Assembly: GCA_013696535.1 (NCBI GenBank)
Contig: JACCYI010000279.1
Span: forward strand, 1 to 21,987
DNA from: Solirubrobacterales bacterium
GTDB taxonomy: Bacteria; Actinomycetota; Thermoleophilia; Solirubrobacterales; Solirubrobacteraceae
DNA length: 21,987 nucleotides
Direction: 5' to 3'
Program-made: the position numbers and the translations under genes
Notes under the pieces: generated by a model
The model's database searches: none
The model's input: only the letters and a program-made list of their open reading frames with translations
Told to the model about the DNA's origin: nothing
Shown here: positions 5,846-13,883 of the stretch, piece after piece
How the letters are laid out: the number at the start of each line of letters is the position of its first letter
Position numbering within the stretch: the stretch's first letter is position 1

Positions 5846-6463
5846 ATGGTCGGTTTCATCTCGCGCGGGTTCGGCGGCCGCCGACGCGCACCCGAGGGGC
5901 TGGAGGATCGCATCCCCCCCGGGCAGCATTACGAGTCCGGCTTCCCGGTGCTCACCGCCGGGCCGACGCCCAAGATCGAGCCGTCCGACTGGCGCCTGCG
6001 TGTCGACGGCCTCGCCGCCGAGCCGCGCGAGTGGTCATGGGCGGAGGCGCACGAGCTGCCCCAGACCACGTTCGACGGCGACATCCATTGCGTGACGACG
6101 TGGTCGAAGCTCGGCACGTCGTTCACCGGCGTCTCAGTCGATGAACTGCTCGATCGCGCACGGCCCGACCCATCGGCTACGCACGCCATGGCGTTCTCCT
6201 ACGGGGGCTACACGACGAACCTCCCGCTCGAGGATCTGTGCGGCGGGAAGGCGTGGATCGCCTTCGAGCACGAGGACGGCCCGCTGCCGCGCGAACACGG
6301 CGGCCCGGCTCGACTGCTGGTGCCCCACCTCTACTTCTGGAAGTCCGCGAAATGGGTGAGCGGATTGCGCCTGATGGATCACGACGAGGCGGGCTTCTGG
6401 GAGCAGAACGGCTACCACATGTACGGGGACCCCTGGCGCGAAGAGCGCTACTCGGGTGACTGA
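5846..6463 (+). CDS. Sulfite-oxidase-fold molybdopterin oxidoreductase, cytosolic
   Basis: The product has 205 residues. It matches the molybdopterin domain of the sulfite oxidase/YedY family: DWRLRVDGL, the cofactor cysteine in GDIHCVTTWS (Cys82), SYGGYTTNLPLED, and the terminal block PREHGGPARLLVPHLYFW plus KSAKWVSGLRL. The single molybdenum-coordinating Cys is present. There is no Tat or Sec signal, no heme domain and no C-terminal dimer domain, so this is a short cytosolic form. It overlaps the next gene (a flavin reductase) by 8 bases, which points to NAD(P)H-linked electron supply or withdrawal. The substrate is not readable; sulfoxides, sulfite or other oxo-transfer substrates are possible. 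No molybdopterin synthesis genes are nearby. Confidence 0.9.
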   Translation: MVGFISRGFGGRRRAPEGLEDRIPPGQHYESGFPVLTAGPTPKIEPSDWRLRVDGLAAEPREWSWAEAHELPQTTFDGDIHCVTTWSKLGTSFTGVSVDELLDRARPDPSATHAMAFSYGGYTTNLPLEDLCGGKAWIAFEHEDGPLPREHGGPARLLVPHLYFWKSAKWVSGLRLMDHDEAGFWEQNGYHMYGDPWREERYSGD

Positions 6464-7121
6464 GTGGCAGATCGCCACCGTCGAAGCGATCCGGGCCGAG
6501 ACGCAGTCGGTGCGCACGATCCGCTTCGCGCTTCCTGCATTCGCCCCGCACCTACCGGGCCAGCACTACGACGTCCGGCTGACCGCGCCGGACGGTTACA
6601 CCGCGCAGCGCTCCTATTCGATCGCCTCGTCGCCGCTGACCACCGACCACGTCGAGCTGACCGTCGAGCGGCTGATGGACGGGGAGGTCTCGCCGTACCT
6701 CACCGACGTGCTCGAGCCGGGCGACAAGGTCGAGCTCCGCGGGCCTATCGGCGGCTACTTCGTCTGGCGTGGCGAGAGCCCGCTGCTGCTGGTCGGCGGC
6801 GGCTCGGGCGTCGTGCCGCTCATGGCGATGCTCCGCCATCGTCGGCGCGCCGCGCCCACCGTTCCGACCCGGTTGCTCTACAGCGTGCGCACGCCGGAAG
6901 ATGTCTTCTTCAGAACCGAGCTCGGTCCAGAGACCACCGTCCGCCTCTCACGCGTCGATGGCCGGATCGACGCCGCACTCGTGGCCGACGTCGCCTTTGA
7001 CTCGGGTCCCGCGTTCGTCTGCGGATCGCACGGCTTCGTCGAGACGGCCGCTGAACACCTCATGACTGCCGGCTACACGCCGGATCGCATCAAGACCGAA
7101 CGATTCGGCCCGAGCGGCTAG
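6456..7121 (+). CDS. Ferredoxin-NADP reductase-like FAD oxidoreductase
   Basis: The product has 221 residues with a complete FNR-type module: a FAD-binding beta barrel with RSYSIASSP (52-60), a phosphate-loop GPIGGYFVW, the nucleotide-binding GGGSGVVPLMAM (114-125) and the pyridine-nucleotide end motif CGSHGFVE (189-196). It stops there, with no 2Fe-2S ferredoxin domain at either end, so it must hand electrons to another protein. The GTG at 6456 overlaps the molybdoenzyme stop by 8 bases, making that enzyme the obvious partner. Together they would form a soluble NAD(P)H-linked molybdenum redox pair. Family call is firm and the partnership is inferred from overlap. Confidence 0.9.
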   Translation: MTEWQIATVEAIRAETQSVRTIRFALPAFAPHLPGQHYDVRLTAPDGYTAQRSYSIASSPLTTDHVELTVERLMDGEVSPYLTDVLEPGDKVELRGPIGGYFVWRGESPLLLVGGGSGVVPLMAMLRHRRRAAPTVPTRLLYSVRTPEDVFFRTELGPETTVRLSRVDGRIDAALVADVAFDSGPAFVCGSHGFVETAAEHLMTAGYTPDRIKTERFGPSG

Positions 7122-7122
7122 C

Positions 7123-7866
7123 GTGCAATGGGTCAGACGCGGCTTGGTCGCGGCTTGCGTTGCCGTGTCAGCCGCTGCAACTTCTTTCGGCTGGCAGGCG
7201 AGCCCTACCGCCGCTTCACGGACTAACCCCCGTACGCCCGCCGTGACAGCGACTCGCGTCGCGTCCGGCCAAGCCAGTGCTAGCGGGCTCCCTCGCCCGC
7301 GCATCGTGCCCTGGCGCATTCCGTTCGGCGCCAAGCGCCGAAAGGAGATGGCCGCCTACGCTAGGCGCCACTACGGCCTGACCACCTACCGGCTTCAGAG
7401 CCCGCAGGTCATCGTCGAGCATTACACCGTCACCTCGACCGCCCGAGCAGCCTGGAACACCTTTGCGCCCGATGTGGCAGATCCGGAACTGCACGAGCTT
7501 CCGGGCACCTGCGCGCACTTCCTCATCGACCGCGACGGCACCATCTTCAGCTTGGTCTCGTTGAGAATCATGTGCCGGCACACGGTCGGCTTGAACTACA
7601 CCGCCCTCGGGATCGAGCACGTCGGCTTCTCAGACGCCCAGGTTATGAGCAACGCCCGCCAACTGCGTTCTTCTCTCCAACTGACGAACTGGCTGCGCTG
7701 CCGCCACCGCATCAGCTTGAAGGACGTCATCGGCCACAACGAGAGCCGCAGCTCGCCGCACCACCACGAGCTGGTCCCGTCCTTGCGCAACCAGACACAC
7801 GCCGACATGCAGCACGCGACGATGCGTCGCTACCGCGCGATGCTCACGCGACACGCAGGTTGCTGA
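7123..7866 (+). CDS. Secreted peptidoglycan amidase (Amidase_2/PGRP-like)
   Basis: The product has 247 residues. The N-terminus is a signal peptide (MQWVRR, then the hydrophobic run GLVAACVAVSAAATSF), followed by a Ser/Thr/Ala/Pro-rich linker to about residue 60. The catalytic domain shows QVIVEHYT with the first zinc histidine (His100), CAHFLIDRDGTIF (130-142), GIEHVGF (His166) and VIGHNESRSSPHHHE (202-216), where the second histidine and a third ligand are expected. It would cleave the MurNAc-L-alanine bond of peptidoglycan outside the membrane. The GTG at 7123 begins one base after the preceding stop, so it is probably read on the same transcript although it has no obvious link to the redox genes. 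Which His in the HHH run binds zinc cannot be told from sequence. Confidence 0.85.
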   Translation: MQWVRRGLVAACVAVSAAATSFGWQASPTAASRTNPRTPAVTATRVASGQASASGLPRPRIVPWRIPFGAKRRKEMAAYARRHYGLTTYRLQSPQVIVEHYTVTSTARAAWNTFAPDVADPELHELPGTCAHFLIDRDGTIFSLVSLRIMCRHTVGLNYTALGIEHVGFSDAQVMSNARQLRSSLQLTNWLRCRHRISLKDVIGHNESRSSPHHHELVPSLRNQTHADMQHATMRRYRAMLTRHAGC

Positions 7867-8001
7867 CCACGGTTGAAGCGGAGACCGTTCAACGGGGTGA
7901 GCTGGGGATCGGTGGCCTATAAGCTCGCGCCGTCACCAGACCAGCCTGCATCCCGCCTACCGCGGGGGTCGGGGGAGAGCGTCGCCGAAGAGGAGAGCAA
8001 C

Positions 8002-9593
8002 GTGGCCAGCGAGGACGCCGACGTCCGGCGCGCGCATCGAACCGAGCTCAACCCGCTGAGCTTCCTGCAGCGCAGCGTCGCCGTCTACCCCGAGAAGGTG
8101 GCCGTGGTGCACGAGGATTGGCGCTACACCTACCGGGAGTTCGGCGACCGGGTCAATCGCCTCGCCTCCGCCCTTCAGGGCGCCGGGCTCGAGCGCGGCG
8201 ATCGGGTGGCGTTCGTCTCACCCAACACGCCGGCGCTGCTCGAGGCGCACTACGGCGTGCCGGCGGCCGGCGGTGTCCTCGTCGCGCTCAACTACCGCCT
8301 CAATCCCAAGGACATCGGCTACATCCTGGAGCACTCGGGTGCGCGTTTCGTCTTCGTCGACCACGAATTCGAGCACCTCGCAGAGCCGTCGGACTCCGTC
8401 GAGCGCACCGTCCGGATCGACGACTCCGGCTCCCCTGACGACCCATACGAGGTGTTTCTCGCCGAAGGCGCGGCGGACCGCTGCCGGACTGGCTCGACGA
8501 CGAGGACGACACGATCTCGATCAACTACACGTCTGGAACGACCGGCCAGCCCAAGGGCGCCGTCTATCACTACCGCGGCGCGTATCTCAACGCGCTCGGA
8601 GAGGTGATCGAAACCCAGCTGACGTCTGAGAGCGTCTACCTATGGACGCTGCCGATGTTCCATTGCAACGGTTGGTGCTTCACGTGGGCCGTGACCGCGG
8701 TCGGCGGGCGCCACGTGTGCCTGCGCAAGGTCGATCCGGGCCGCATCTGGGACCTGATCGACGACGAAGGCATCACGCACTACAACGGCGCGCCGACGGT
8801 CCAGGCGTCCCTGCTCGACCACGACAAGGCCCACAAGCTCGACCGTGAGGTGATCACCACGGTCTCGGGATCCCCTCCCACGCCGGAGTTGTTCGCCCGA
8901 CTCACCGAGTCCGGGCTCCGTCCGATTCACGTGTACGGGGCCACGGAGCTCAACGGGCCCTACATGGTCTGCGAACGCCAGGAGGAGTGGAAGGATCTGC
9001 CGCTCGGCGAGCAGGCCGTCCTGCTCGGCCGCCAGGGCGTGCACTACGTCATCGCCGATCCCGTTCGCGTGGTCACCGACGACGGGAGCGACGTCGAGGC
9101 CGACGGCAAGTCGATGGGCGAAGTCCTCATGCGCGGCAACAACGTCATGACGGGCTACTTCAACGATCCCGAACAGACGGCGGACACGCTCGCCGGCGGC
9201 TGGTATCACTCGGGCGACCTCGGGGTGCGCCATCCCGACGGCTATGTCGAACTGCGCGACCGCAAGAAGGACATCATCGTCTCAGGTGGCGAGAACATCT
9301 CGACGATCGAGGTGGAGCAGGCCATCGGCGAGCATCCGTCCGTCGTCGCGGTGGCGGTCGTGTCCACCCCCGACAAGAAGTGGGGCGAGCGGCCCAAGGC
9401 CTTCGTCGAGGTCAGCCCGGGCGAGGAGCTCAGCGAGGAGGAAGTCCTGGCCTTCGCCAAGGAGCGCCTGCCCGGCTACATGCGCCCCGCCTCGGTCGAA
9501 TTCCTCGAGATCCCCAAGACCTCGACCGGGAAGGTTCAAAAGAAGGCGCTACGCGACAAGGAATGGGAAGGACACGAACGCCGCGTCGGATAG
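8002..9593 (+). pseudogene. Acyl-CoA synthetase (AMP-binding), interrupted by a one-base frameshift
   Basis: Two frames together give one complete fatty-acyl-CoA ligase of about 530 residues, which activates a carboxylic acid with ATP and CoA. The first frame runs from the GTG at 8002 (AGGAG 6 bases upstream) through YTYREFGDRVNRLASAL to about codon 160. The second carries the P-loop YTSGTTGQPKGAVYHYRG, MFHCNGWCFTW, VYGATE, GWYHSGDLGVRHPDG, DRKKDIIVSGGENIS and the catalytic lysine in PKTSTGKVQKK. The switch lies at about 8480-8482, where one extra C would restore AADRLPDWLDDED. Every motif is intact, so either a recent mutation or a sequencing error is likely. The sequence resembles medium-chain and DmdB-like ligases. 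It may supply acyl-CoA to the dehydrogenase upstream, but they are 5 kb apart. Confidence 0.85.
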
Positions 9594-9652
9594 CGCGCCG
9601 GCGAGATACGCGAAGACGTCGCGGACGCGTCAGTACCCCGGCGGACCGGCCA

Positions 9653-10093
9653 TCACGTGGCGCTCGCTCCCGACGCTGACACGGTGGTGATCGGCTTGCC
9701 GAGAACCTTCAGGCGATTTGGGACGTCCATACGTAGCCAGCGCGACACCCTGGGCGAGAGCGTCGAGATGATGATCTCGTCAAAGCCGTGCTGGTTGACC
9801 GCGTCGGTCACGGCGTCGAGAGGCTGAGCGCCGCCGATGATGCCTCCGACCCGACCGCCCGCAGCCTCCTCGAGGAGGGGGAGTGCCAGGTCGAGCGTGT
9901 CCTGAGCCTCGTCGGAGCCGATCTGGTCGGGCTCGGCGAGGCGGTCGAGCCCGTGCGCAGCGGCTGGTACCAGGAGGGTGAACTCAGCCGGACCTCGCAC
10001 GGCGCGCTCACGCACCGCGGCGATCAGAGCCGGAGTCGCGGCGGTGCGGTGGGCCACGACCAGTATCCGGGCTTGGGTGGTGGAGGCCTCCAT
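9653..10093 (-). CDS. Universal-stress-protein-like (UspA-fold) protein
   Basis: The product has 146 residues: ARILVVAHRTAATPALIAAV at the N-terminus, a glycine-rich turn (EEAAGGRVGGIIGGAQPLDA) and FDEIIISTLSPRVSRWLRMD followed by VPNRLKVLGKPITTVSA. This is the alpha/beta pattern of Usp domains. The ATP-loop consensus G-2x-G-9x-G-S/T is replaced by ISTLSPRVSRWL, so nucleotide binding is uncertain. The ATG at 10093 has AAGGAG 8 bases upstream, which fixes the start; the same frame is open far beyond it but is antisense to the next gene. It converges with the acyl-CoA synthetase and diverges from the second molybdoenzyme across 183 bases. Confidence 0.8.
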   Translation of the reverse strand: MEASTTQARILVVAHRTAATPALIAAVRERAVRGPAEFTLLVPAAAHGLDRLAEPDQIGSDEAQDTLDLALPLLEEAAGGRVGGIIGGAQPLDAVTDAVNQHGFDEIIISTLSPRVSRWLRMDVPNRLKVLGKPITTVSASGASAT

Positions 10094-10276
10094 GGCTGCA
10101 TCTCCTTCGCGATGGGGGACGAAGATGCTCTCACTCTGAGGGCGTACGCGCCACCCCACACCGACGACTCGACACTCCTTCTCGAGGCCCGAACCCTGAA
10201 CGATCGATCCAGGCCCGGTCACAAGCGTCAGGATTCTGTAAGCCCGGCTCGTCGCCCGGCTGCCACTCTTCGAGCG

Positions 10277-10981
10277 ATGTCGTCCTCTTCGAGTCATAGC
10301 GACGGCGACGAAGGAGGAGCTATCGGGCGGCGGGCCTTCTTCGGCATCGTCGGCGTCGGGCTCACGTCGCTGGCCTGGGGAGGCGACGCGCTCGACCTCG
10401 TCTCGCAGGCGACGCGCGCCGTTCCCGAACCGTTGCGCGCAGCGGTCCCGTTCGGGCAGGGCTGGCGCATCTACGCGGTCAACCCGCCGTATCCGCGTTT
10501 TGAGCCCGCGAGCTGGCGCCTCCGGATCGACGGGCTCGTCGAGCGCCCGATCGAGTTCACCTACGCGGAGCTCCGAGCGCTCCCGCAGGCCGAGCAGACG
10601 TCCGACTTCCACTGCGTCACGGGATGGTCGGTCGAGGGGGTGCGGTGGAGTGGCGTGCGCTTCGCCGACCTCCTCGCGGCGGCTCGCCCACGGCGCGGAG
10701 CGCACGCGCTCGAGTTCGTGTCCGCCGAGGAGCCCTACGTCGACACCCTCACGCTGGCCCAGGCGATGGCACCGGACGCGATGCTCGCCCACGCGATGGA
10801 CGGCCGGCCGCTCACGCGCGAGCACGGGGCTCCGGCCCGCGTCGTGATGCCTCGGATGTACGGTTACAAGGGCGTCAAGTGGCTCGATCGGATCGTGGTC
10901 ACCCGACGCGTGACCGACGGCTACTGGGAACAGCGCGGATACGACCGAGACGCGTGGGTCGGCGGTTCGAATGGGCTTTGA
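10277..10981 (+). CDS. Tat-exported sulfite-oxidase-fold molybdopterin oxidoreductase
   Basis: The product has 234 residues. A Tat-type signal is seen at GRRAFFGIVGVG (Arg18-Arg19 before a hydrophobic stretch), so the folded enzyme should cross the membrane with its cofactor. The catalytic domain parallels the first molybdoenzyme: SWRLRIDGLV, the cofactor Cys in DFHCVTGWSVEG (Cys113), LTREHGAPARVVMPRMYGYK and GVKWLDRIVV. The start ATG at 10277 precedes the signal by 17 codons; CACTCT stands 7 bases upstream, a weak version of the leaderless -10. The gene overlaps the cytochrome b gene by 11 bases. This is the YedY/MsrP-like arrangement of an exported molybdenum subunit with a membrane heme partner. 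Substrate unknown; methionine sulfoxide is only one candidate. Confidence 0.9.
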   Translation: MSSSSSHSDGDEGGAIGRRAFFGIVGVGLTSLAWGGDALDLVSQATRAVPEPLRAAVPFGQGWRIYAVNPPYPRFEPASWRLRIDGLVERPIEFTYAELRALPQAEQTSDFHCVTGWSVEGVRWSGVRFADLLAAARPRRGAHALEFVSAEEPYVDTLTLAQAMAPDAMLAHAMDGRPLTREHGAPARVVMPRMYGYKGVKWLDRIVVTRRVTDGYWEQRGYDRDAWVGGSNGL

Positions 10982-11747
10982 CGAGCGGCGCGTCCACCGC
11001 TTCGGCGGCACGGAGCGTGCGCTGCACTGGCTCAACGCCGGTGCGTTCTCCGTGATGCTGGCCACCGGGCTCGTGCTCTATCTGCCGTTCCTCGCCCAAG
11101 CGATCTCGGCCCGGCCGCTGATGAAAGCCGTCCATCTCGCCGCCGCGTGCGCGTGGCTGACTGCGCTCCTTCTCGTCGTGATCCTCGGCGATCGCGCCGC
11201 GCTACGACGCACGCGCCGCCAGATCGAGTGCTTCGATGACGACGACCTACGCTGGCTGAGGCGTCGTCCAGCCCTTCAGGGCCGCTTCAACGCCGGCCAG
11301 AAAGCCCATGCGATCCTTCAGGTGGCGCTCGCGGTGCTGTTCACGGTCTCGGGTGCGCTGCTCTGGCTCGGCGAGCGCAACACCGCCCTCCGCTTCCAGG
11401 GCACGATCGCGCTGCACGACGTTGCCATGTTCATCGCCGGGGGACTGGTCGTCGGACACGTGTACATGGCCTTCGCCCCCGCGACCCGTCCGGCGCTGGA
11501 GGGCATCCTGCGTGGCACCGTGCCCGCCGACTGGGCCGGGCGGCACCACGCCAAGTGGAAGGCCGACCCGTCGCCGGCGCCCGGCTTCGCAGGCCGGCAG
11601 CTTCCACGACCGAGCCGCCTCGCCCTCGCCGTCGCCGTTGCCGTCCTCGGTGCCGGGTTGGCCGGCACCACCCTGCTCATCCGTGACGTGCTCGCTGGCA
11701 GCGCCAGATCGGGGTCGAACGCGACGGCGCAGGGCGTTGTGCGGTGA
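10971..11747 (+). CDS. Membrane cytochrome b561-type subunit (formate dehydrogenase gamma-like)
   Basis: The product has 258 residues with about five membrane segments (near 24-42, 53-73, 115-135, 150-170 and 216-238). Histidines stand at the membrane edges: RALHWLNAG (His19), KAVHLAAA (His55), IALHDVAMF (His149) and GHVYMAF (His163), as expected for two b hemes. RFNAGQKAH matches the loop typical of formate dehydrogenase gamma and related di-heme cytochromes. The start ATG lies inside the end of the molybdoenzyme gene. It would connect the exported molybdenum subunit to the quinone pool. It is not the YedZ/MsrQ heme protein found with Escherichia coli MsrP, so the pair is a mixed type. The fifth segment and Ser/Ala-rich tail are extra. 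Confidence 0.88.
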   Translation: MGFDERRVHRFGGTERALHWLNAGAFSVMLATGLVLYLPFLAQAISARPLMKAVHLAAACAWLTALLLVVILGDRAALRRTRRQIECFDDDDLRWLRRRPALQGRFNAGQKAHAILQVALAVLFTVSGALLWLGERNTALRFQGTIALHDVAMFIAGGLVVGHVYMAFAPATRPALEGILRGTVPADWAGRHHAKWKADPSPAPGFAGRQLPRPSRLALAVAVAVLGAGLAGTTLLIRDVLAGSARSGSNATAQGVVR

Positions 11748-12048
11748 GCGGTCTCGACGGCTACCAGGCGGTGTCGTCGACCGACGCGACCGGACGCGGG
11801 ATCTCCTGCACAGTCGGTGTCGCGAAGCAGCGCACTTGGTGAGTGTGTCGCGGGGGCGTGATCGGCGCCGGCCGTCCCGGACCATGACGTCGCGCGTCAC
11901 CGCGATCGAAGGCGTCGTTGGAGCGGGTCGCTTCGAAGGGGTTCTGTGCGGCCGGTTGCATGACTGTGAGGAGCACAGTGGGGGGACGGTGATACATCGT
12001 CCCGCTCCCTGTCAGCCCACGCCCCGCGCCGGCACTTGGTGAGGTCCT
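11748..12048. other. Gap without a supported gene
   Basis: These 301 bases separate the cytochrome gene from a converging minus-strand ORF. A 78-codon minus frame (11997-11761) is open but shows no family character. A 6-bp stem (ACTGTG, loop AGGAG, CACAGT) lies at about 11964-11980 and could weakly serve as a terminator. I see nothing else. Confidence 0.4.
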
Positions 12049-12372
12049 CTATGGAGAGATGTGCTCACCGTCTGAAGGCCAGACTCTCGTGACTGGCCCC
12101 ATACGGCCCTCCCCATGCCCACCGCCGTTCCCATTGCGGTTCTCTCGCTTGGAGCCGGCGTTCTCTCGCCGTGCGGCGTAGTAGTCCTTGCTCCCCTCGG
12201 GTAGCGAACCGACCCGCCCGAGCAGATCCACGTATGCCGAACGGCTCAACGACTCGCTCTCGTCGGTCACCGGCAAGTGCCGAGAGCGGTCCAGATCCTC
12301 AACCGCGGCCGCAACCCTTTGTAGGTCTTCATCGCCTGGCGAGACACGAAAAACTTGACGTCGCTGAGTCAT
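12049..12372 (-). CDS. Hypothetical protein, uncertain
   Basis: The product has 107 residues: QRRQVFRVSPGDEDLQRVAA, a charged helix, SRSAYVDLLGRVGSLPEGSK, then a Gly/Asn/Arg-rich tail. The first 70 residues look like plausible soluble protein; the tail is low complexity and may not be genuine. The ATG at 12372 has TAGGAT 9 bases upstream, close to the leaderless pattern, and an AAGG only 3 bases away. Third positions are less GC-rich than in the surrounding genes, which is either a sign of foreign origin or of no coding function. No family recognised. Confidence 0.35.
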   Translation of the reverse strand: MTQRRQVFRVSPGDEDLQRVAAAVEDLDRSRHLPVTDESESLSRSAYVDLLGRVGSLPEGSKDYYAARRENAGSKRENRNGNGGGHGEGRMGPVTRVWPSDGEHISP

Positions 12373-12437
12373 AGTCCTTACATCCTACGACGCGTGCCCT
12401 GCGACACGCCCCGGTCGGCGAGCTGCGTCGACAGGCC

Positions 12438-13883
12438 TCAGGCGGCCACCTCCGGTGCCGTCTGGCGCTCGAAGTCGTTCGGACGGAAGTGGCCCGCGGC
12501 CAGCGAGCCCTCGATTTGCTCGAGGCTGCGGCCGGTGAGCTCGGGCATCCGCAGGTAGACGAAGATGAACGCCGCGATGTTGAACGCCGCATAGACCCAG
12601 AACGTCTCGCCGACACCGATCCCCTCGATCATCGTCAGCAGGGTGAGCGTGATCAGGAGATTGGTGCTCCACAGGGTGGCAGACTGTGCGGAGGTTCCCG
12701 CCGAGCGGACAGCCAGCGGGTAGATCTCCGAGCCGGTCAGCCAGCCCATGAGCTGCAGCCCGCCCGCGTTGAAGAACATGAAGATGATGAGGCAGGCGAT
12801 GATGAGCCCGGTGGTGCTCGGGCCGTCGAGCTCGAAGACGAAGATCCCACCGAGGGCGATCAGGCTCAGCGCTGCCCCGGGCACCATGATCATCGTGAGG
12901 CGCCTGCGTCCGACGCGGTCCACGATCGAGAGCCCGACGCACATCATCACCAGGTAGGTGACGCCGAGCGCGACGCTGACGCGGAGCGCGGCCGTGTCCG
13001 AGAAGCCGTTGTCGGTCAGGATCGTCGGGGCGTAGTAGATGATCATCTCGATCCCCGAGAGCTGCGTGAAGACCGCTATCCCGCACCCGACGATCAGCGC
13101 GGGCCGGACCCACGGCTTGCGCAGCCCGTCCCAGCCGCTCGTGGACGCCTCGCGCTCCTCCTTCTCGACGTCGACGATCTCCTGGACTTCGGCGTCGACA
13201 TCGTCGCCCTCCGGGCGAAGCCTCGTCAGGACATTGCGAGCCTCGTCGGCATCGTCGTGCTTGACGAGCCAGCGCGGGCTCTCGGGGAGCCGCAGCATGA
13301 GAAAAAACATGATCGCCGCGGGAACGGCGGCGATGCCGATCGCGACGCGCCAGTCGAGGGCCTCCGTCGCGCCGACGATGGTCGAGAGGACGATTCCGAC
13401 GCCGATCCCCACCTGGAAGGTGAGCACGAGCCGGCCACGTACCGCGGCGGGAGCGAGCTCGGCAACGTACATCGGGACGACCTGCGTCCCGCCGCCGACC
13501 GCGAAGCCGAGCACGATCCGGCTGAGCGAGAGCGTCCACTTGTCTGGGGCCACCGAGCAGGCGATCGCCCCGGCGACGAAGATCACCGCGATGAAGAGGA
13601 TGGTCCCGCGACGGCCCCGCGCCTCGGACACCCGGCTGCAGACGAGCGCGCCGATGATCGCGCCGAGCAGGATGCTCGCGGCGATGAGCTGCTTCCAAGT
13701 GCTGCCGACGTTGAAGTCGTCCTCGATCTGCAGCAGCGCGCCCGAGATGATCCCGGTGTCGTAGCCGTAGAGCACCGCAGCGGTGGCAGAGACCGCGGCG
13801 GCCAATCCGAGACGGCCGGTGAGGCCGCTCATGTTCGTGTTCTTTGCGGCAGCCATGGAGTCTCCGTTGGAGTCGTCTGTCAT
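12438..13883 (-). CDS. MFS sugar-porter family transporter
   Basis: The product has 481 residues and twelve predicted membrane helices. It shows the sugar-porter marks: LYGYDTGIISGAL in helix 1, EARGRRGTI in the first cytoplasmic loop, the central PESPRWL, QLSGIEMIIYYAPTIL in helix 7, DRVGRRRLT in the second repeat and PELTGRSLEQIE after helix 12. It is a proton-coupled or facilitative carrier for a sugar or polyol in the inner membrane. The ATG at 13883 overlaps the dehydrogenase stop as ATGA; an inner ATG at 13856 has GGAG 5 bases upstream and may be the real start. As last gene of the minus-strand cluster it most likely imports the substrate of the neighbouring mannitol-dehydrogenase-family enzyme. 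Confidence 0.93.
   Translation of the reverse strand: MTDDSNGDSMAAAKNTNMSGLTGRLGLAAAVSATAAVLYGYDTGIISGALLQIEDDFNVGSTWKQLIAASILLGAIIGALVCSRVSEARGRRGTILFIAVIFVAGAIACSVAPDKWTLSLSRIVLGFAVGGGTQVVPMYVAELAPAAVRGRLVLTFQVGIGVGIVLSTIVGATEALDWRVAIGIAAVPAAIMFFLMLRLPESPRWLVKHDDADEARNVLTRLRPEGDDVDAEVQEIVDVEKEEREASTSGWDGLRKPWVRPALIVGCGIAVFTQLSGIEMIIYYAPTILTDNGFSDTAALRVSVALGVTYLVMMCVGLSIVDRVGRRRLTMIMVPGAALSLIALGGIFVFELDGPSTTGLIIACLIIFMFFNAGGLQLMGWLTGSEIYPLAVRSAGTSAQSATLWSTNLLITLTLLTMIEGIGVGETFWVYAAFNIAAFIFVYLRMPELTGRSLEQIEGSLAAGHFRPNDFERQTAPEVAA

Noticed and set aside
9598..9652. Hairpin between the converging acyl-CoA synthetase and Usp genes
   Set aside because: Only a 5-bp CGCGA/TCGCG stem is found, too weak to call a terminator.
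10094..11065. N-terminal extension of the UspA-like frame to 470 codons
   Set aside because: The extension is antisense to the molybdoenzyme and cytochrome genes, and a good ribosome site supports the ATG at 10093.
11832..12043. Direct repeat GCACTTGGTGAG at 11832 and 12032
   Set aside because: Several repeated 12-mers are expected by chance in a window of this length, and nothing else links the two sites.
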